NCBI GenBank assembly: GCA_000169995.1 | Contig: AAZW01000007.1 | Coordinates: 62,001 to 126,000 of the forward strand | DNA from: Vibrionales bacterium SWAT-3 | GTDB taxonomy: Bacteria > Pseudomonadota > Gammaproteobacteria > Enterobacterales > Vibrionaceae | DNA: 64,000 nucleotides | Reading direction: 5' to 3' | Made by a program: the position numbers and the translations under genes | Shown: piece after piece, positions 44,912 through 53,765 of the stretch | Layout: the number at the start of each line of letters is the position of its first letter | Position numbering within the stretch: the first letter of the stretch is position 1 | The notes under the pieces: model-generated | The model's input: only the letters and a program-made list of their open reading frames with translations | What the model was told of the DNA's origin: nothing | Database searches by the model: none

Positions 44912-46729
44912 TTAAACACGGCCTTGCAGTGGAATGATCGTCACTGTTTCACCAACTTTGACGGTATCAACCGATGGTGAAATTTCAATTAAGCAGTTTG
45001 CTTCGCTCATTGAGCGCAGAATGCCTGAACCTTGTTTACCCGTTGTCTTAACTTCAAGTACACCAGATTCGTTCATAGTGAACACACCACGGCTAAATTC
45101 AGTACGGCCTTGGCGAGAACGTAATTGCTCAGTAGCTACCGCATTCGCTTTTACTGGTGTCCAGTTTGTCTGGCCTTGCAGCTTGCGGATCGCTGGCTCG
45201 ACAAAGTTGATGAACGACACCATTACAGCAACAGGGTTACCTGGCAGACCGAAGAATGGTTTATCTTCAATTTTACCGTAAGCAAGAGGACGGCCCGGAC
45301 GCATGTTGATGCGCCAGAAGTTAATCTCACCCAGTTTATCTAGCGCGAGTTTGATGTAGTCAGCGTCACCAACAGACACACCGCCAGACGTTAATACCAT
45401 GTCAGTCTCTAGCGACGCAGCATGAAGGACATCCATCATCTTCTGTTCGTCATCTTCAATGATGCCGTAATCAACGATGTCACAGCCCAGTTTTTGAAGC
45501 ATACCAATAATAGTAAAACGGTTTGAATCGTAAATAGAATTTGCTTTCTGCTCGCTACCTGGTGCTTGAACTTCATCACCTGTCGAGAAGACGCCAACTT
45601 TCACTTTACGTAGAACAGGGCAGGTACCGAACCCCAGAGATGCCATCCTGCCCATTTCTGGCGCTTCGATTCGCGTGCCACGAGTAAAGACAGGTTGGCC
45701 GATTTCAAGATCTTCACCCGCCATACGGACATTTTGTCCTACTGAGATTTTCGCATCAGGGAAGCTAACTGTGTCGCCCTCTTGAACGGCTTGCTCGCGC
45801 ATCACAACCACATCAACACCTTCAGGCATTGGCGCGCCAGTCATGATCTTAACCGCTTCTCCTTGTTGAACGGTCTTGTCGTAGCTGTGTCCTGCCATCA
45901 CTTCAGCAACAACGTGGTAGCTATCTAGATCTAAATCTTCACTACGAATGGCGTAGCCGTCCATTGCAGAGTTCGTGTTCTGAGGTACATTGATTGGAGA
46001 AATAACATCTTCCGCCAATACGCGACCATATCCTTGTTCTAGGGCAACAGATTCCGTCAGCTCTAGTGCATCAATACTATCAACAATCTTTTGCTGACCT
46101 TGAGTCACGGTAAGACCTGCAGGAGAGAAAGAGTCACAACACACAACTGGCGTGTTGTCTTTCGATGATGCACACGAAGCGACTTTACTTGTTTTCGAAA
46201 CTGGATCGAACGATTGTGCATAGTCGATGATGAAATCACGAATCGCTTCTAAGTCGCTGATCGCCATTTGTGGCAGGTCAGATTCGACTTTGCTGTCGGC
46301 TGCGATAGCAATGATGTTGTCATCATTTGGGTAAAGCCAAGGTTTACCCACTTCATCACGGTGAAGCTCGATTTTAGGAAAAGCGATGTTCTTGCAGCCT
46401 TCAACCAAAATCAAATCCAACGTATTTGTATCAAAACGTGTAAGCAGATAATCAAAGTCAGCTTCGGCTTCTGGCGTTTCTGTCATCATTACATGACGGT
46501 TACGAGAGCTGATCAACATTTGGTTTGCACCCGCTTTACGTAAGCGATAGCTGTCTTTGCCCGGCTTATCGACATCAAAATCGTGGTGAGCATGTTTAAG
46601 AACGCCAACTTTCAAACCTGCGTCGGTTAACAAAGGTAACAGGGCTTCAAGTACCGTTGTTTTACCTGTGCCGCTGTAGGCAGCAAAACCTAATAACGGC
46701 AGGTTAGGGCGTTGTTTTGAATCTTTCAT
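44912..46729 (-). CDS. Fused MobB-MoeA molybdenum cofactor protein
   Basis: This 605-residue protein joins MobB (residues 1-170; Walker A GFAAYSGTGKTTVLEAL, KHAHHDFDVDKPG, DLILVEG) to MoeA (about 205-605; MDGYAIRS, MTGAPMPEGVD, GDEVQAPG, TSGGVSVGDADY, GLPGNPVAVMV). MoeA inserts molybdate or tungstate into adenylated molybdopterin; MobB binds GTP and helps MobA make the dinucleotide form. A glycine-poor linker with Cys residues (about 185-203) joins them. It overlaps mobA by one base (TAATG). Confidence 0.93.
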   Translation of the reverse strand: MKDSKQRPNLPLLGFAAYSGTGKTTVLEALLPLLTDAGLKVGVLKHAHHDFDVDKPGKDSYRLRKAGANQMLISSRNRHVMMTETPEAEADFDYLLTRFDTNTLDLILVEGCKNIAFPKIELHRDEVGKPWLYPNDDNIIAIAADSKVESDLPQMAISDLEAIRDFIIDYAQSFDPVSKTSKVASCASSKDNTPVVCCDSFSPAGLTVTQGQQKIVDSIDALELTESVALEQGYGRVLAEDVISPINVPQNTNSAMDGYAIRSEDLDLDSYHVVAEVMAGHSYDKTVQQGEAVKIMTGAPMPEGVDVVVMREQAVQEGDTVSFPDAKISVGQNVRMAGEDLEIGQPVFTRGTRIEAPEMGRMASLGFGTCPVLRKVKVGVFSTGDEVQAPGSEQKANSIYDSNRFTIIGMLQKLGCDIVDYGIIEDDEQKMMDVLHAASLETDMVLTSGGVSVGDADYIKLALDKLGEINFWRINMRPGRPLAYGKIEDKPFFGLPGNPVAVMVSFINFVEPAIRKLQGQTNWTPVKANAVATEQLRSRQGRTEFSRGVFTMNESGVLEVKTTGKQGSGILRSMSEANCLIEISPSVDTVKVGETVTIIPLQGRV

Positions 46730-47313
46730 TATTGAAGCGTTCCGAATTGGGTGAGTTCTTCTGGCGTATTAAGGTTTACAAAGCAGTTTGGTGCATCGCT
46801 GAAATCAACGTACTCAGTGACGCACTCTTTGTAGAGCAAGATTATCTTGCGATCGCCACGTTCTAAAAAGGCTTCTAGCTTTGGAAGAACACGCTTGTGG
46901 AATAGGGTAAACACGGGTTGTTTAAATTCACCATCGTGAGCCACAAGAATGTCACTGTCTTCTTTTACAGCTGCACAAAAGCGTTGTACGAGATCATCAC
47001 TGATTTGTGGACTGTCACATGGGACAAAACCGACCCAATCAGTGGTCGCGTTTTTAAGGCCAGCATGAATACCGCCCAATGGCCCTGGATAATCAGGGAA
47101 CGAATCGGAAACAACCGGAGCGAATGCTTGGTAACTGTCGAGGTTACGGTTGGCATTGATGGTGATGCTGACATCTTGTTGTGACAGCTTGTCTATAACG
47201 TATTGAATAAGCGGGGAACCGTTGAGCTCAACGAGTCCTTTATCTTTTCCGCCCATACGACTGGCTTGTCCGCCAGCCAAAATAACCCAACTAGTTTGCG
47301 TTGGAAGCAGCAT
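46729..47313 (-). CDS. mobA: Molybdenum cofactor guanylyltransferase MobA
   Basis: This 194-residue nucleotidyltransferase attaches GMP to molybdopterin. Motifs [20 protein letters not shown] (GTP loop), [13 protein letters not shown] and PCDSPQI are intact. Its ATG 47313 lies 23 bases inside the preceding tupC gene, and its stop overlaps the mobB-moeA start, so the cofactor genes are translated as part of the transport operon. Confidence 0.93.
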   Translation of the reverse strand: MLLPTQTSWVILAGGQASRMGGKDKGLVELNGSPLIQYVIDKLSQQDVSITINANRNLDSYQAFAPVVSDSFPDYPGPLGGIHAGLKNATTDWVGFVPCDSPQISDDLVQRFCAAVKEDSDILVAHDGEFKQPVFTLFHKRVLPKLEAFLERGDRKIILLYKECVTEYVDFSDAPNCFVNLNTPEELTQFGTLQ

Positions 47314-48010
47314 AAATATTCTCTTGTGCTTTGTTCTTTTTAATTACTTGCAGAAGCGGTGACTCAGCTAGCGTGTTATCTTTGATCCACCATTGCTTCT
47401 TGCACAAATCGGTTAACGCGTTGGTTTGGTGACTGGTAATGACTAAACTCGCGCCTCTCTGAAGAAGATCTTCGGCCATAATCACCAATCTTTCAATAGA
47501 TTCTTTGTCTAAAGAAGCACTTGGCTCGTCCATCAGCAAAATTGATGGCTTGAGAATCCAAGCTCGTGCCATTGCTACGCGTTGACGTTCACCACCAGAC
47601 AACACAGAAATGTGTTCATCTGCTAGGGTTTCTAAACCTACCATCCTCAACGCATTAATTATTTGAGCTCGCTTATCTTTTTGGCTCTCTTTGCTAAAGC
47701 GAATCCCATAAGCGACATTTTGGTACACAGAACCATCAAATAGGTAAGGCGTTTGATGCAGATAGATGATGTCTTTAAATTTTAGTCTAGGGAACAGGTT
47801 ATGTTGCCAACTTTGTGTCGGTGACTGAATACGGCCAGAAGTCGGCTTAATCAATCCAGACAGAATTTTTAATAGAGTGGTTTTTCCTACACCGTTATCG
47901 CCCTTAAGATAAATCGCATCGTTCGGACCGATCGACAATTCAGGGATGTGGAACAAAACACGCTCTTTGTAGCGCATTGAAATTTGCTGCGTTGTTATTT
48001 TTATACTCAT
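47291..48010 (-). CDS. tupC: Tungstate/molybdate ABC transporter ATPase (TupC-like)
   Basis: This 239-residue ABC ATPase has Walker [15 protein letters not shown], signature [14 protein letters not shown] and Walker [12 protein letters not shown]. It has no C-terminal TOBE (Mop) domain, unlike ModC, which fits the TupC type. It powers the oxyanion permease encoded just upstream. Substrate is inferred from the binding protein and cofactor genes of the operon. Confidence 0.88.
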   Translation of the reverse strand: MSIKITTQQISMRYKERVLFHIPELSIGPNDAIYLKGDNGVGKTTLLKILSGLIKPTSGRIQSPTQSWQHNLFPRLKFKDIIYLHQTPYLFDGSVYQNVAYGIRFSKESQKDKRAQIINALRMVGLETLADEHISVLSGGERQRVAMARAWILKPSILLMDEPSASLDKESIERLVIMAEDLLQRGASLVITSHQTNALTDLCKKQWWIKDNTLAESPLLQVIKKNKAQENIYAASNAN

Positions 48011-48020
48011 GACAGCGTTC

Positions 48021-48719
48021 CTAAGTTCTTAAATAGCCTTTTCCTCTCACACTAGAAAGGAAAAAGTTAAGGGCTAATGCCAATGCCAATAAAACCATGC
48101 CTAACGCCACACCTTGAGCGAAAGCACCTTTGTGACTTTCCATTGCAATAGCGGTAGGGATGTTTCTTGTCATTCCCATAATGTTTCCGCCCACCATCAT
48201 TGAACAACCCACTTCAGTGACGATGCGAGAAAACGCAGCAATGACTGCCGCCAGTAGAGGAAAACGAGTTTCCCAAATCAAGGTGCAGGCAACGCGAGTG
48301 GTTGAAACTCCCAGAGTGCGTGCCGTTTCGACAGCTCGGCGATCACTGGCTTGCAGCGCACCGTGCATCATGGCAACTAGAATAGGAAAGCAGATCAGCA
48401 TCTGACCTAGAATCATAGCCTTTTGAGTGAACAGCAATTGCCAGTCGCCCAATGGGCCAGAACGAGAGAGCATCATGTACATCAATAAGCCAATAACCAC
48501 GGTTGGTATTGCTTGCAATGTGTTGATTACAGAGAGTAACGCCCATTTCCCAGGGAATTCCGTGTAGGCCAATAAGAAAGCCATGATGATAGAGGGAACA
48601 ATTACCAGAGAGATGGCGGACAAAGATACGCTGAAGGACACCGCGACAATTTGCCACAGGTCGTGGTCAAAATTCACCAGTAAATTCAATGCATCTAGCG
48701 TTGTTTGCCATAAGGTCAT
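48021..48719 (-). CDS. tupB: Tungstate/molybdate ABC transporter permease (TupB-like)
   Basis: This 232-residue inner membrane protein has five or six helices and the EAA loop ETARTLGVSTTRVACTL. It matches the TupB/YvfS-like permease group for tungstate. It lies between the binding-protein gene (196-base gap) and the ATPase gene (10-base gap). Confidence 0.86.
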   Translation of the reverse strand: MTLWQTTLDALNLLVNFDHDLWQIVAVSFSVSLSAISLVIVPSIIMAFLLAYTEFPGKWALLSVINTLQAIPTVVIGLLMYMMLSRSGPLGDWQLLFTQKAMILGQMLICFPILVAMMHGALQASDRRAVETARTLGVSTTRVACTLIWETRFPLLAAVIAAFSRIVTEVGCSMMVGGNIMGMTRNIPTAIAMESHKGAFAQGVALGMVLLALALALNFFLSSVRGKGYLRT

Positions 48720-48915
48720 GAAGTATCTCGTGTGAATCGATAATAGGTTTTTATCGGTAATGACTGATGTTAATCATAGCTGACACAATATTAATGAGCG
48801 TTATTGGCCAGCTATTATTTCTTTACTTGTTTGGTTTGCTGACTCGTTAAGCGTAGTGCTATTTGGCAAAGAGTGAACCTTTAACCCTATTTAGCACAAC
48901 TTAGCGAGCGACAAA

Positions 48916-49722
48916 CTACTCAGCACTCGCAACAAACAGTTGCTTGCCGTGCAGCTTAAAGTTGTTGATCAGTTTTTGACCTTTAGGGTTAACCAACCAA
49001 TCGCTGAACGTTTTTGCTGCTTGGTAGTGAATGCTTGGGTAACGCTCTGGGTTAACTAGAATCACTTGGTAAGGGTTGAATAGGTTTTCGTCACCTTGGA
49101 AAAGGATTTTTAGATCCAATTTGTTTTGGTAAGCCAGCCAAGTGCCACGGTCAGTCATTGTGTAACCTTGCATCTCTGACGCCATGTTTAGAGTAGGGCC
49201 CATGCCTTGACCAACGCTGCGGTAGCCGCCAAAGTTTGGCTCCATCTTAGTTTGAGCCCAGATACCCATCTCTTTCTTATGTGTACCTGAATCATCACCA
49301 CGAGACACAAACGTTACATTGTTTGTCGCAATCGCTTTAAATACATCCGCCACAGCTTTTTGAGATTCAACTTTCGCTGGGTCACTTTCAGGGCCAACGA
49401 TCACAAAGTCGTTGTACATCAATTTACGAGGCAGTACACCGTAGCCTTTCTCAACAAAGTTAGCTTCTGCTTTTGGTGCGTGTGTCATCACCAAATCCAC
49501 ATCACCGTTTTCACCCATGCGAAGTGATTTACCAGTACCCGCTGCTAAAACATCGACTTTGATACCCGAATCTTTTTCGAATTCAGGCAGTAGATAATCC
49601 AGTAAGCCTGAATGATAAGTGCTTGTCGTTGTCGCAAGCTTGATATGAGTGGTGTCTTCTGCGCTGCTAGCCGAGTAACTGACGATAGATAGAGCTGCAA
49701 TAGTTAGGGGAATTGCTTTCAT
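48916..49722 (-). CDS. tupA: Tungstate/molybdate-binding periplasmic protein (TupA-like)
   Basis: This 268-residue binding protein has a signal peptide (MKAIPLTIAALSIVSYSASSA) and the TupA oxyanion site: LATTTSTYHSG at the N terminus, AAGTGKSLRMGENGD, and SRGDDSGTH in lobe two. The TTTS motif separates TupA from ModA and PstS. ATG 49722 gives a normal signal peptide; a longer frame would not. It is first in the operon and has a sigma-54 promoter about 115 bases upstream. Confidence 0.88.
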   Translation of the reverse strand: MKAIPLTIAALSIVSYSASSAEDTTHIKLATTTSTYHSGLLDYLLPEFEKDSGIKVDVLAAGTGKSLRMGENGDVDLVMTHAPKAEANFVEKGYGVLPRKLMYNDFVIVGPESDPAKVESQKAVADVFKAIATNNVTFVSRGDDSGTHKKEMGIWAQTKMEPNFGGYRSVGQGMGPTLNMASEMQGYTMTDRGTWLAYQNKLDLKILFQGDENLFNPYQVILVNPERYPSIHYQAAKTFSDWLVNPKGQKLINNFKLHGKQLFVASAE

Positions 49723-49836
49723 TATTATTATGTCCATTTTGTTAGAAATGAATGACATGTCTTCAGTTTTAAAGGGCTCAAAGAAGGACATGTGCATAAG
49801 ATGCTAATTATAGTAATTAGAAATCCTCTCCCTATA

Positions 49837-49852
49837 GGCAATCTTAATGCCA
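49837..49852 (-). promoter_or_regulatory. Sigma-54 promoter of the tup-mob operon
   Basis: TGGCATTAAGATTGCC on the minus strand keeps the TGGCA -24 and TTGC -12 blocks at the right spacing. The start would fall near 49826, about 104 bases before tupA. An adjacent sigma-54 regulator gene makes it more credible. Confidence 0.65.
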
Positions 49853-49892
49853 ACAAATAATGCATCAAGTCTCATTAAATTGCTGTTATTTC

Positions 49893-49965
49893 GGACAAAA
49901 CTGCGTCATTTCGCTAGATAAAATGAACCAAAACATGAGCTAGGACAAAATGTCGCACATTGTCC
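49893..49965. promoter_or_regulatory. Enhancer-like GGACAAAA repeats
   Basis: GGACAAAA occurs at 49893-49900 and 49943-49950, 50 bases apart; the second forms a dyad with TTGTCC at 49960-49965. They lie 41-113 bases upstream of the tupA -24 element, a typical place for binding of an NtrC-class regulator. Confidence 0.45.
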
Positions 49966-50025
49966 CTGTTGAATAAAAGGTTAATTGGTACACTCTGTCC
50001 CAACTTTCCCTTTCGGCTGATCATT

Positions 50026-51489
50026 ATGTCTTTACCTAGTTCAAACGCCTCTAACCTCAATCCAAACACCTTGACTCAATATCAGGCGTTTTCGGTCCTG
50101 GTGGTCGATGATGAAATTGGCATGCAGGCAATTTTAAAGAAAGCACTAGGTAAGTATTTTGGCAAGGTGTCGAGTGCAGGCTCTGTAGAAGAAGCAGAAA
50201 CACTACGCTGCAATGAACACTTCGACCTGATCGTTCTCGATATTAATCTTCCTGGTCGCTCTGGTATTGAGTGGGAAGAAGCCTTCAATGAATGCGACCG
50301 AAAAGCAGATGTTATCTTTATGACTGGCTATGCCGATCTGGAGATGACCATATCAGCACTCAAGCTCGGTGCTTCAGATTTCATTTTAAAGCCATTCAAC
50401 TTAGAACAGATGATTCAAGCTGTACTTCGTTGTATGGATAAGCGCCTTGACCAAAGAATGCAGTACGCGTTGAAGCGTGATGTCAGCCGCCACATCAAAA
50501 CCGAGATTATTGGTAACTCAGATAAGACCAAACAACTTAAGCTTCTTATTAGCCAATTTGCTCCATCACGAGCGTCCGTGTTGGTAGAAGGTGAGTCTGG
50601 TACCGGTAAAGAGTTGGTTGCACGTGGTGTTCATGAAGCCAGTAAACGAACTGGACCATTTGTCCCAATCAACTGTGGTGCGATTGCTCCAGAGCTTCTT
50701 GAAAGTGAATTATTTGGTCACACCTCTGGTGCCTTTACTGGCGCGAAGAAGAATCGCGAAGGTTTATTCAGAGTGGCTAACGGCGGTACATTATTTCTTG
50801 ATGAAATTGGCGAAATGCCACTGCCTATGCAAGCTGCACTGCTGCGAGTGCTCGAGCAACGTACCATTCGCCCCGTTGGCAGTGAGAAAGAGCTCTCCGT
50901 AGACGTTCGTGTTGTCGCGGCAACCAACAGGAATCTTCAGGAAGAGGTCGAGAAAGGGCACTTCCGCCGCGACCTATTTTACCGACTCAATGTACTTAAG
51001 ATTGATGTGACCCCGTTACGCGAACGACCATCCGATCTGATTGAGCTTGTTCCATATTTCACGCGCCTGTTATCGAGTTAATTAGGTATGCCGATACCTA
51101 ATTGGGCACATGAAGATATCTTAGCGATGAATGAATACGAATGGCCGGGCAATATTCGCGAGCTTAAAAACCTAGTGGAGCGCTGCATTCTGTTAGACAA
51201 GCCACCAGCTCACTATTGGCGAGAGATAAATGGCGACCCGGCACCTGCGAGTATTTCAGTGACGGTGTCACATGGTGCTGAAGTGCCGAACTTGAATACA
51301 ACGGATGCTGCTGAAGGCTATCCAAACACTTGGACACTTAAAGAAGTGGAGAAAGCACATATCGAACAGCTTGTGAGTTTTCACGATGGTAATAAGTCTG
51401 CAGCGGCAAGAGACCTTGGCGTTGCTCGTAAAACCTTAGAACGCAAATACAAAGACTGGAACACAGAAGGCTCAGAATATGCCGATTAG
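50026..51489 (+). pseudogene. Sigma-54-dependent response regulator with in-frame TAA at codon 352
   Basis: The 487-codon frame from ATG 50026 encodes an NtrC-class regulator: receiver (Asp72 in VLDINLPG), AAA+ domain with GESGTGKE, intact GAFTGA and LFLDE, and C-terminal Fis-type helix-turn-helix (NKSAAARDLGVARKTLERKY). TAA at 51079-51081 interrupts it in the same frame after TRLLSS; LGMPIPNWAHED follows. The product would lose the last AAA+ part and the DNA-binding domain. Before the change it probably served the tup promoter and formed a pair with the sensor kinase, whose start overlaps the 3' end. Confidence 0.8.
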
Positions 51490-53506
51490 ACGTCAGTGGT
51501 GGGCAAAGTGGGCGTTCCGCTTCAAAACCATGGTGCGCTACCGTTTACTGTTTCTCACGTCAGCACCGATCTTTCTTACACTGTGCGCGCTCGTTGCGAT
51601 CACCTTTTATTGGTCTGTTCACTATACGTGGCAAGGCGCTTTGATCGATGTTGATGAACGTCTCGACGTCGCAGACAACAGTATTCATCTGATTCAAAAC
51701 CAACAAGCTTATAACGTGCGCGCATTTGCTGAGTCTTACAACTTTCGAATGAAGCTTGCGAACGACGTGCCTCAAGATGAACTCATTCGTTGGGTCTCAG
51801 AGAATAAGTCACGATATGAGCTCGATTTTTTACGCTGGCGCAGCGTAGAGAGCATGGAAAAGAAGCTTGAATACCTGAATCTCACACATAAATCATCGTT
51901 TTTCAGTGTGTTAGACAGTAACGAACTCGATTACTTAGATCGTGACCTTGCAAGAAAGGCAGAAGTTCCGATGCTTTATGGTCATGATGTTGAAACACGT
52001 GGCTTGGTCAGCCGTACTGTCGTATCCATTAAAGATAAACATGATCATGTGATCGGCTTTCTTGATGGCGGGATCTTGTTGAATAACAGCACTCAGTTGG
52101 TCGATCAAATCAGCAACCTGATCTATCCACAGAGAGAGGGCTTCAACCGTCATGTAGGAACCGTCACCGTATTTCTTGACGACCTTCGTGTGAGCACTAA
52201 CGTGCCATTAAGCAGTAAAGACAGTGCAGGGCGTGCAATCGGTACGCGAGTTTCTCACGAGGTTCACTCTAAAGTCTTAAACGAGGGCAAAGAGTGGCTC
52301 GACAGAGCATATGTATACGATGCATGGTACATCACGGCTTATCAACCAATTCACGACCAGTTTGGCAACGTGATCGGCATGCTATATACCGGTTACCTAA
52401 TCTGGCCGCTCATTGAAACCTACCTGACTAACCTTGGTGAAATCAGCATTACTATCGTTCTGTTGTTGCTTGTTTCAGGCTTGATCGTTCACAGAGGTGC
52501 GCGCGATCTTTTCAACCCTATCGAACGCATTCATAAAGTGGTGAAGCTAGTACAGATGGGGCAAGACAAGCGAATTGGTACGTTAGGACTGGATGATCAA
52601 CATGAGCTTACCTTACTTGCTAAACAATTCGACAAGATGTTGGATCTTCTGCATGAGCGCAATCAAGAGATTCAACAAGCGGCGTTAGAACTCGAGTGTA
52701 AAGTCCATTCTCGCACCGCTAGTTTGAAAGAGAAAACCGAAGAACTTGAGCTGCATATCAAGCTGCTAAACCAAGCCAGAGATAAGCTGGTGGTCAATGA
52801 GAAACTGGCAGCGCTAGGTGAGCTAACCGCAGGTATTGCTCACGAGATCAATAACCCAACAGCGGTAATCCTTGGCAACGTTGAGTTGATGAAATTTGAA
52901 CTAGGGGATGAAGTAAGCCGTGTCGAAGAAGAAGTCCATGCCATCATGGAGCAAATCGACCGAATCCGAAATATTACGCGAAGCTTGCTGCAATACAGCC
53001 GACACGGTGGCGTGCAGGATGAGATTACGTGGCAACACATCAACCCGATCGTCGATGAAAGTATCACGCTCGTGAAAACTGGGGCGAAAAAGCGCGGCAT
53101 GGTTTACGTTTCGAACTTAAACGCTAAAACATCGGTTGAAGTAAATCGAAACCAACTGCTGCAGATTCTGGTAAACCTACAAATGAATGCGATTCATGCG
53201 ATGGACGGGCAGGGAACATTAACGATTTCGAGCGAAGACTGGGTAGAAAACGGCATCTCTCATGGTGCTATTGTACATGTTGAAGATGAAGGTTGTGGCA
53301 TCAAAGAAGAGCAATTAAAGCGCATCTTCTCGCCATTCTATACAACGAAACGCGACGGGACTGGCTTAGGCTTATCCGTATCTCAAAGTATCTTGAGTCA
53401 AATTGGTGGCGAGATACGCGTAGAATCAGAAGTGGGTAAAGGAAGCCGCTTTAGTATCTACCTTCAGCAAAAAGCGACACCACAATTATTGGTGTCTAAC
53501 CTTTAA
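51479..53506 (+). CDS. Sensor histidine kinase with periplasmic Cache-type domain
   Basis: This 675-residue kinase has a membrane helix (about residues 20-45), a large periplasmic sensor (about 50-310) that fits a double Cache domain, a second helix (about 320-345), a HAMP-like segment, a coiled coil (about 390-440), HisKA with His455 in GIAHEINNP and a HATPase_c domain (NLQMNAIHAMDG, EDEGCGI, GTGLGLSVS). It overlaps the response regulator by 11 bases and must be its partner. The signal is unknown; nearby genes suggest oxyanions or metabolism that depends on them. Confidence 0.9.
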   Translation: MPIRRQWWAKWAFRFKTMVRYRLLFLTSAPIFLTLCALVAITFYWSVHYTWQGALIDVDERLDVADNSIHLIQNQQAYNVRAFAESYNFRMKLANDVPQDELIRWVSENKSRYELDFLRWRSVESMEKKLEYLNLTHKSSFFSVLDSNELDYLDRDLARKAEVPMLYGHDVETRGLVSRTVVSIKDKHDHVIGFLDGGILLNNSTQLVDQISNLIYPQREGFNRHVGTVTVFLDDLRVSTNVPLSSKDSAGRAIGTRVSHEVHSKVLNEGKEWLDRAYVYDAWYITAYQPIHDQFGNVIGMLYTGYLIWPLIETYLTNLGEISITIVLLLLVSGLIVHRGARDLFNPIERIHKVVKLVQMGQDKRIGTLGLDDQHELTLLAKQFDKMLDLLHERNQEIQQAALELECKVHSRTASLKEKTEELELHIKLLNQARDKLVVNEKLAALGELTAGIAHEINNPTAVILGNVELMKFELGDEVSRVEEEVHAIMEQIDRIRNITRSLLQYSRHGGVQDEITWQHINPIVDESITLVKTGAKKRGMVYVSNLNAKTSVEVNRNQLLQILVNLQMNAIHAMDGQGTLTISSEDWVENGISHGAIVHVEDEGCGIKEEQLKRIFSPFYTTKRDGTGLGLSVSQSILSQIGGEIRVESEVGKGSRFSIYLQQKATPQLLVSNL

Positions 53507-53543
53507 ACCTGCTAAGGCTATCGTTCGATGGTTGTCCTAGCTC

Positions 53544-53576
53544 GCTTGGGCTGTTATTTTTACATTCAGCCCAAGC
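53544..53576 (+). terminator. Hairpin after the sensor kinase
   Basis: GCTTGGGCTG and CAGCCCAAGC form a perfect 10-bp stem around a 13-base loop, 37 bases after the kinase stop. No T run follows; it may be a terminator or a stabilising hairpin. Confidence 0.45.
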
Positions 53577-53765
53577 ACGAAAATCCCGCACTACTAAACT
53601 ATCACCAATCAAACCTCAACCTCTGCCTGTTTGACCTATACCTCTTTTTGGTTATGTAACACAGTGTATATTTAGCGTTCTTGATGCATATCATCTGAAC
53701 TGTACGAAATTTTGATAACTTGGTCGAAAATCCATAATCAAAACAAATAATAAAGTCAGTCAGCT

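Larger units (their letters stand above)
49723..50025. other. 303-base divergent control region, tupA / response regulator
   Basis: This region holds the sigma-54 promoter and enhancer-like repeats of the tup operon and the promoter of the response regulator. A palindrome CTAATTATAGTAATTAG lies at 49804-49820, just past the promoter. No gene is supported within it. Confidence 0.5.

Noticed and set aside
49804-49820. ModE-type operator at the tup promoter
   Set aside because: The palindrome CTAATTATAGTAATTAG does not fit the ModE pattern well and lies just outside the promoter; kept only as a note in the control region.
51088-51489. Independent small DNA-binding protein after the broken regulator
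   Set aside because: It is in the same frame as the regulator, starts in mid-domain and has no ribosome binding site; it is the cut-off C terminus.
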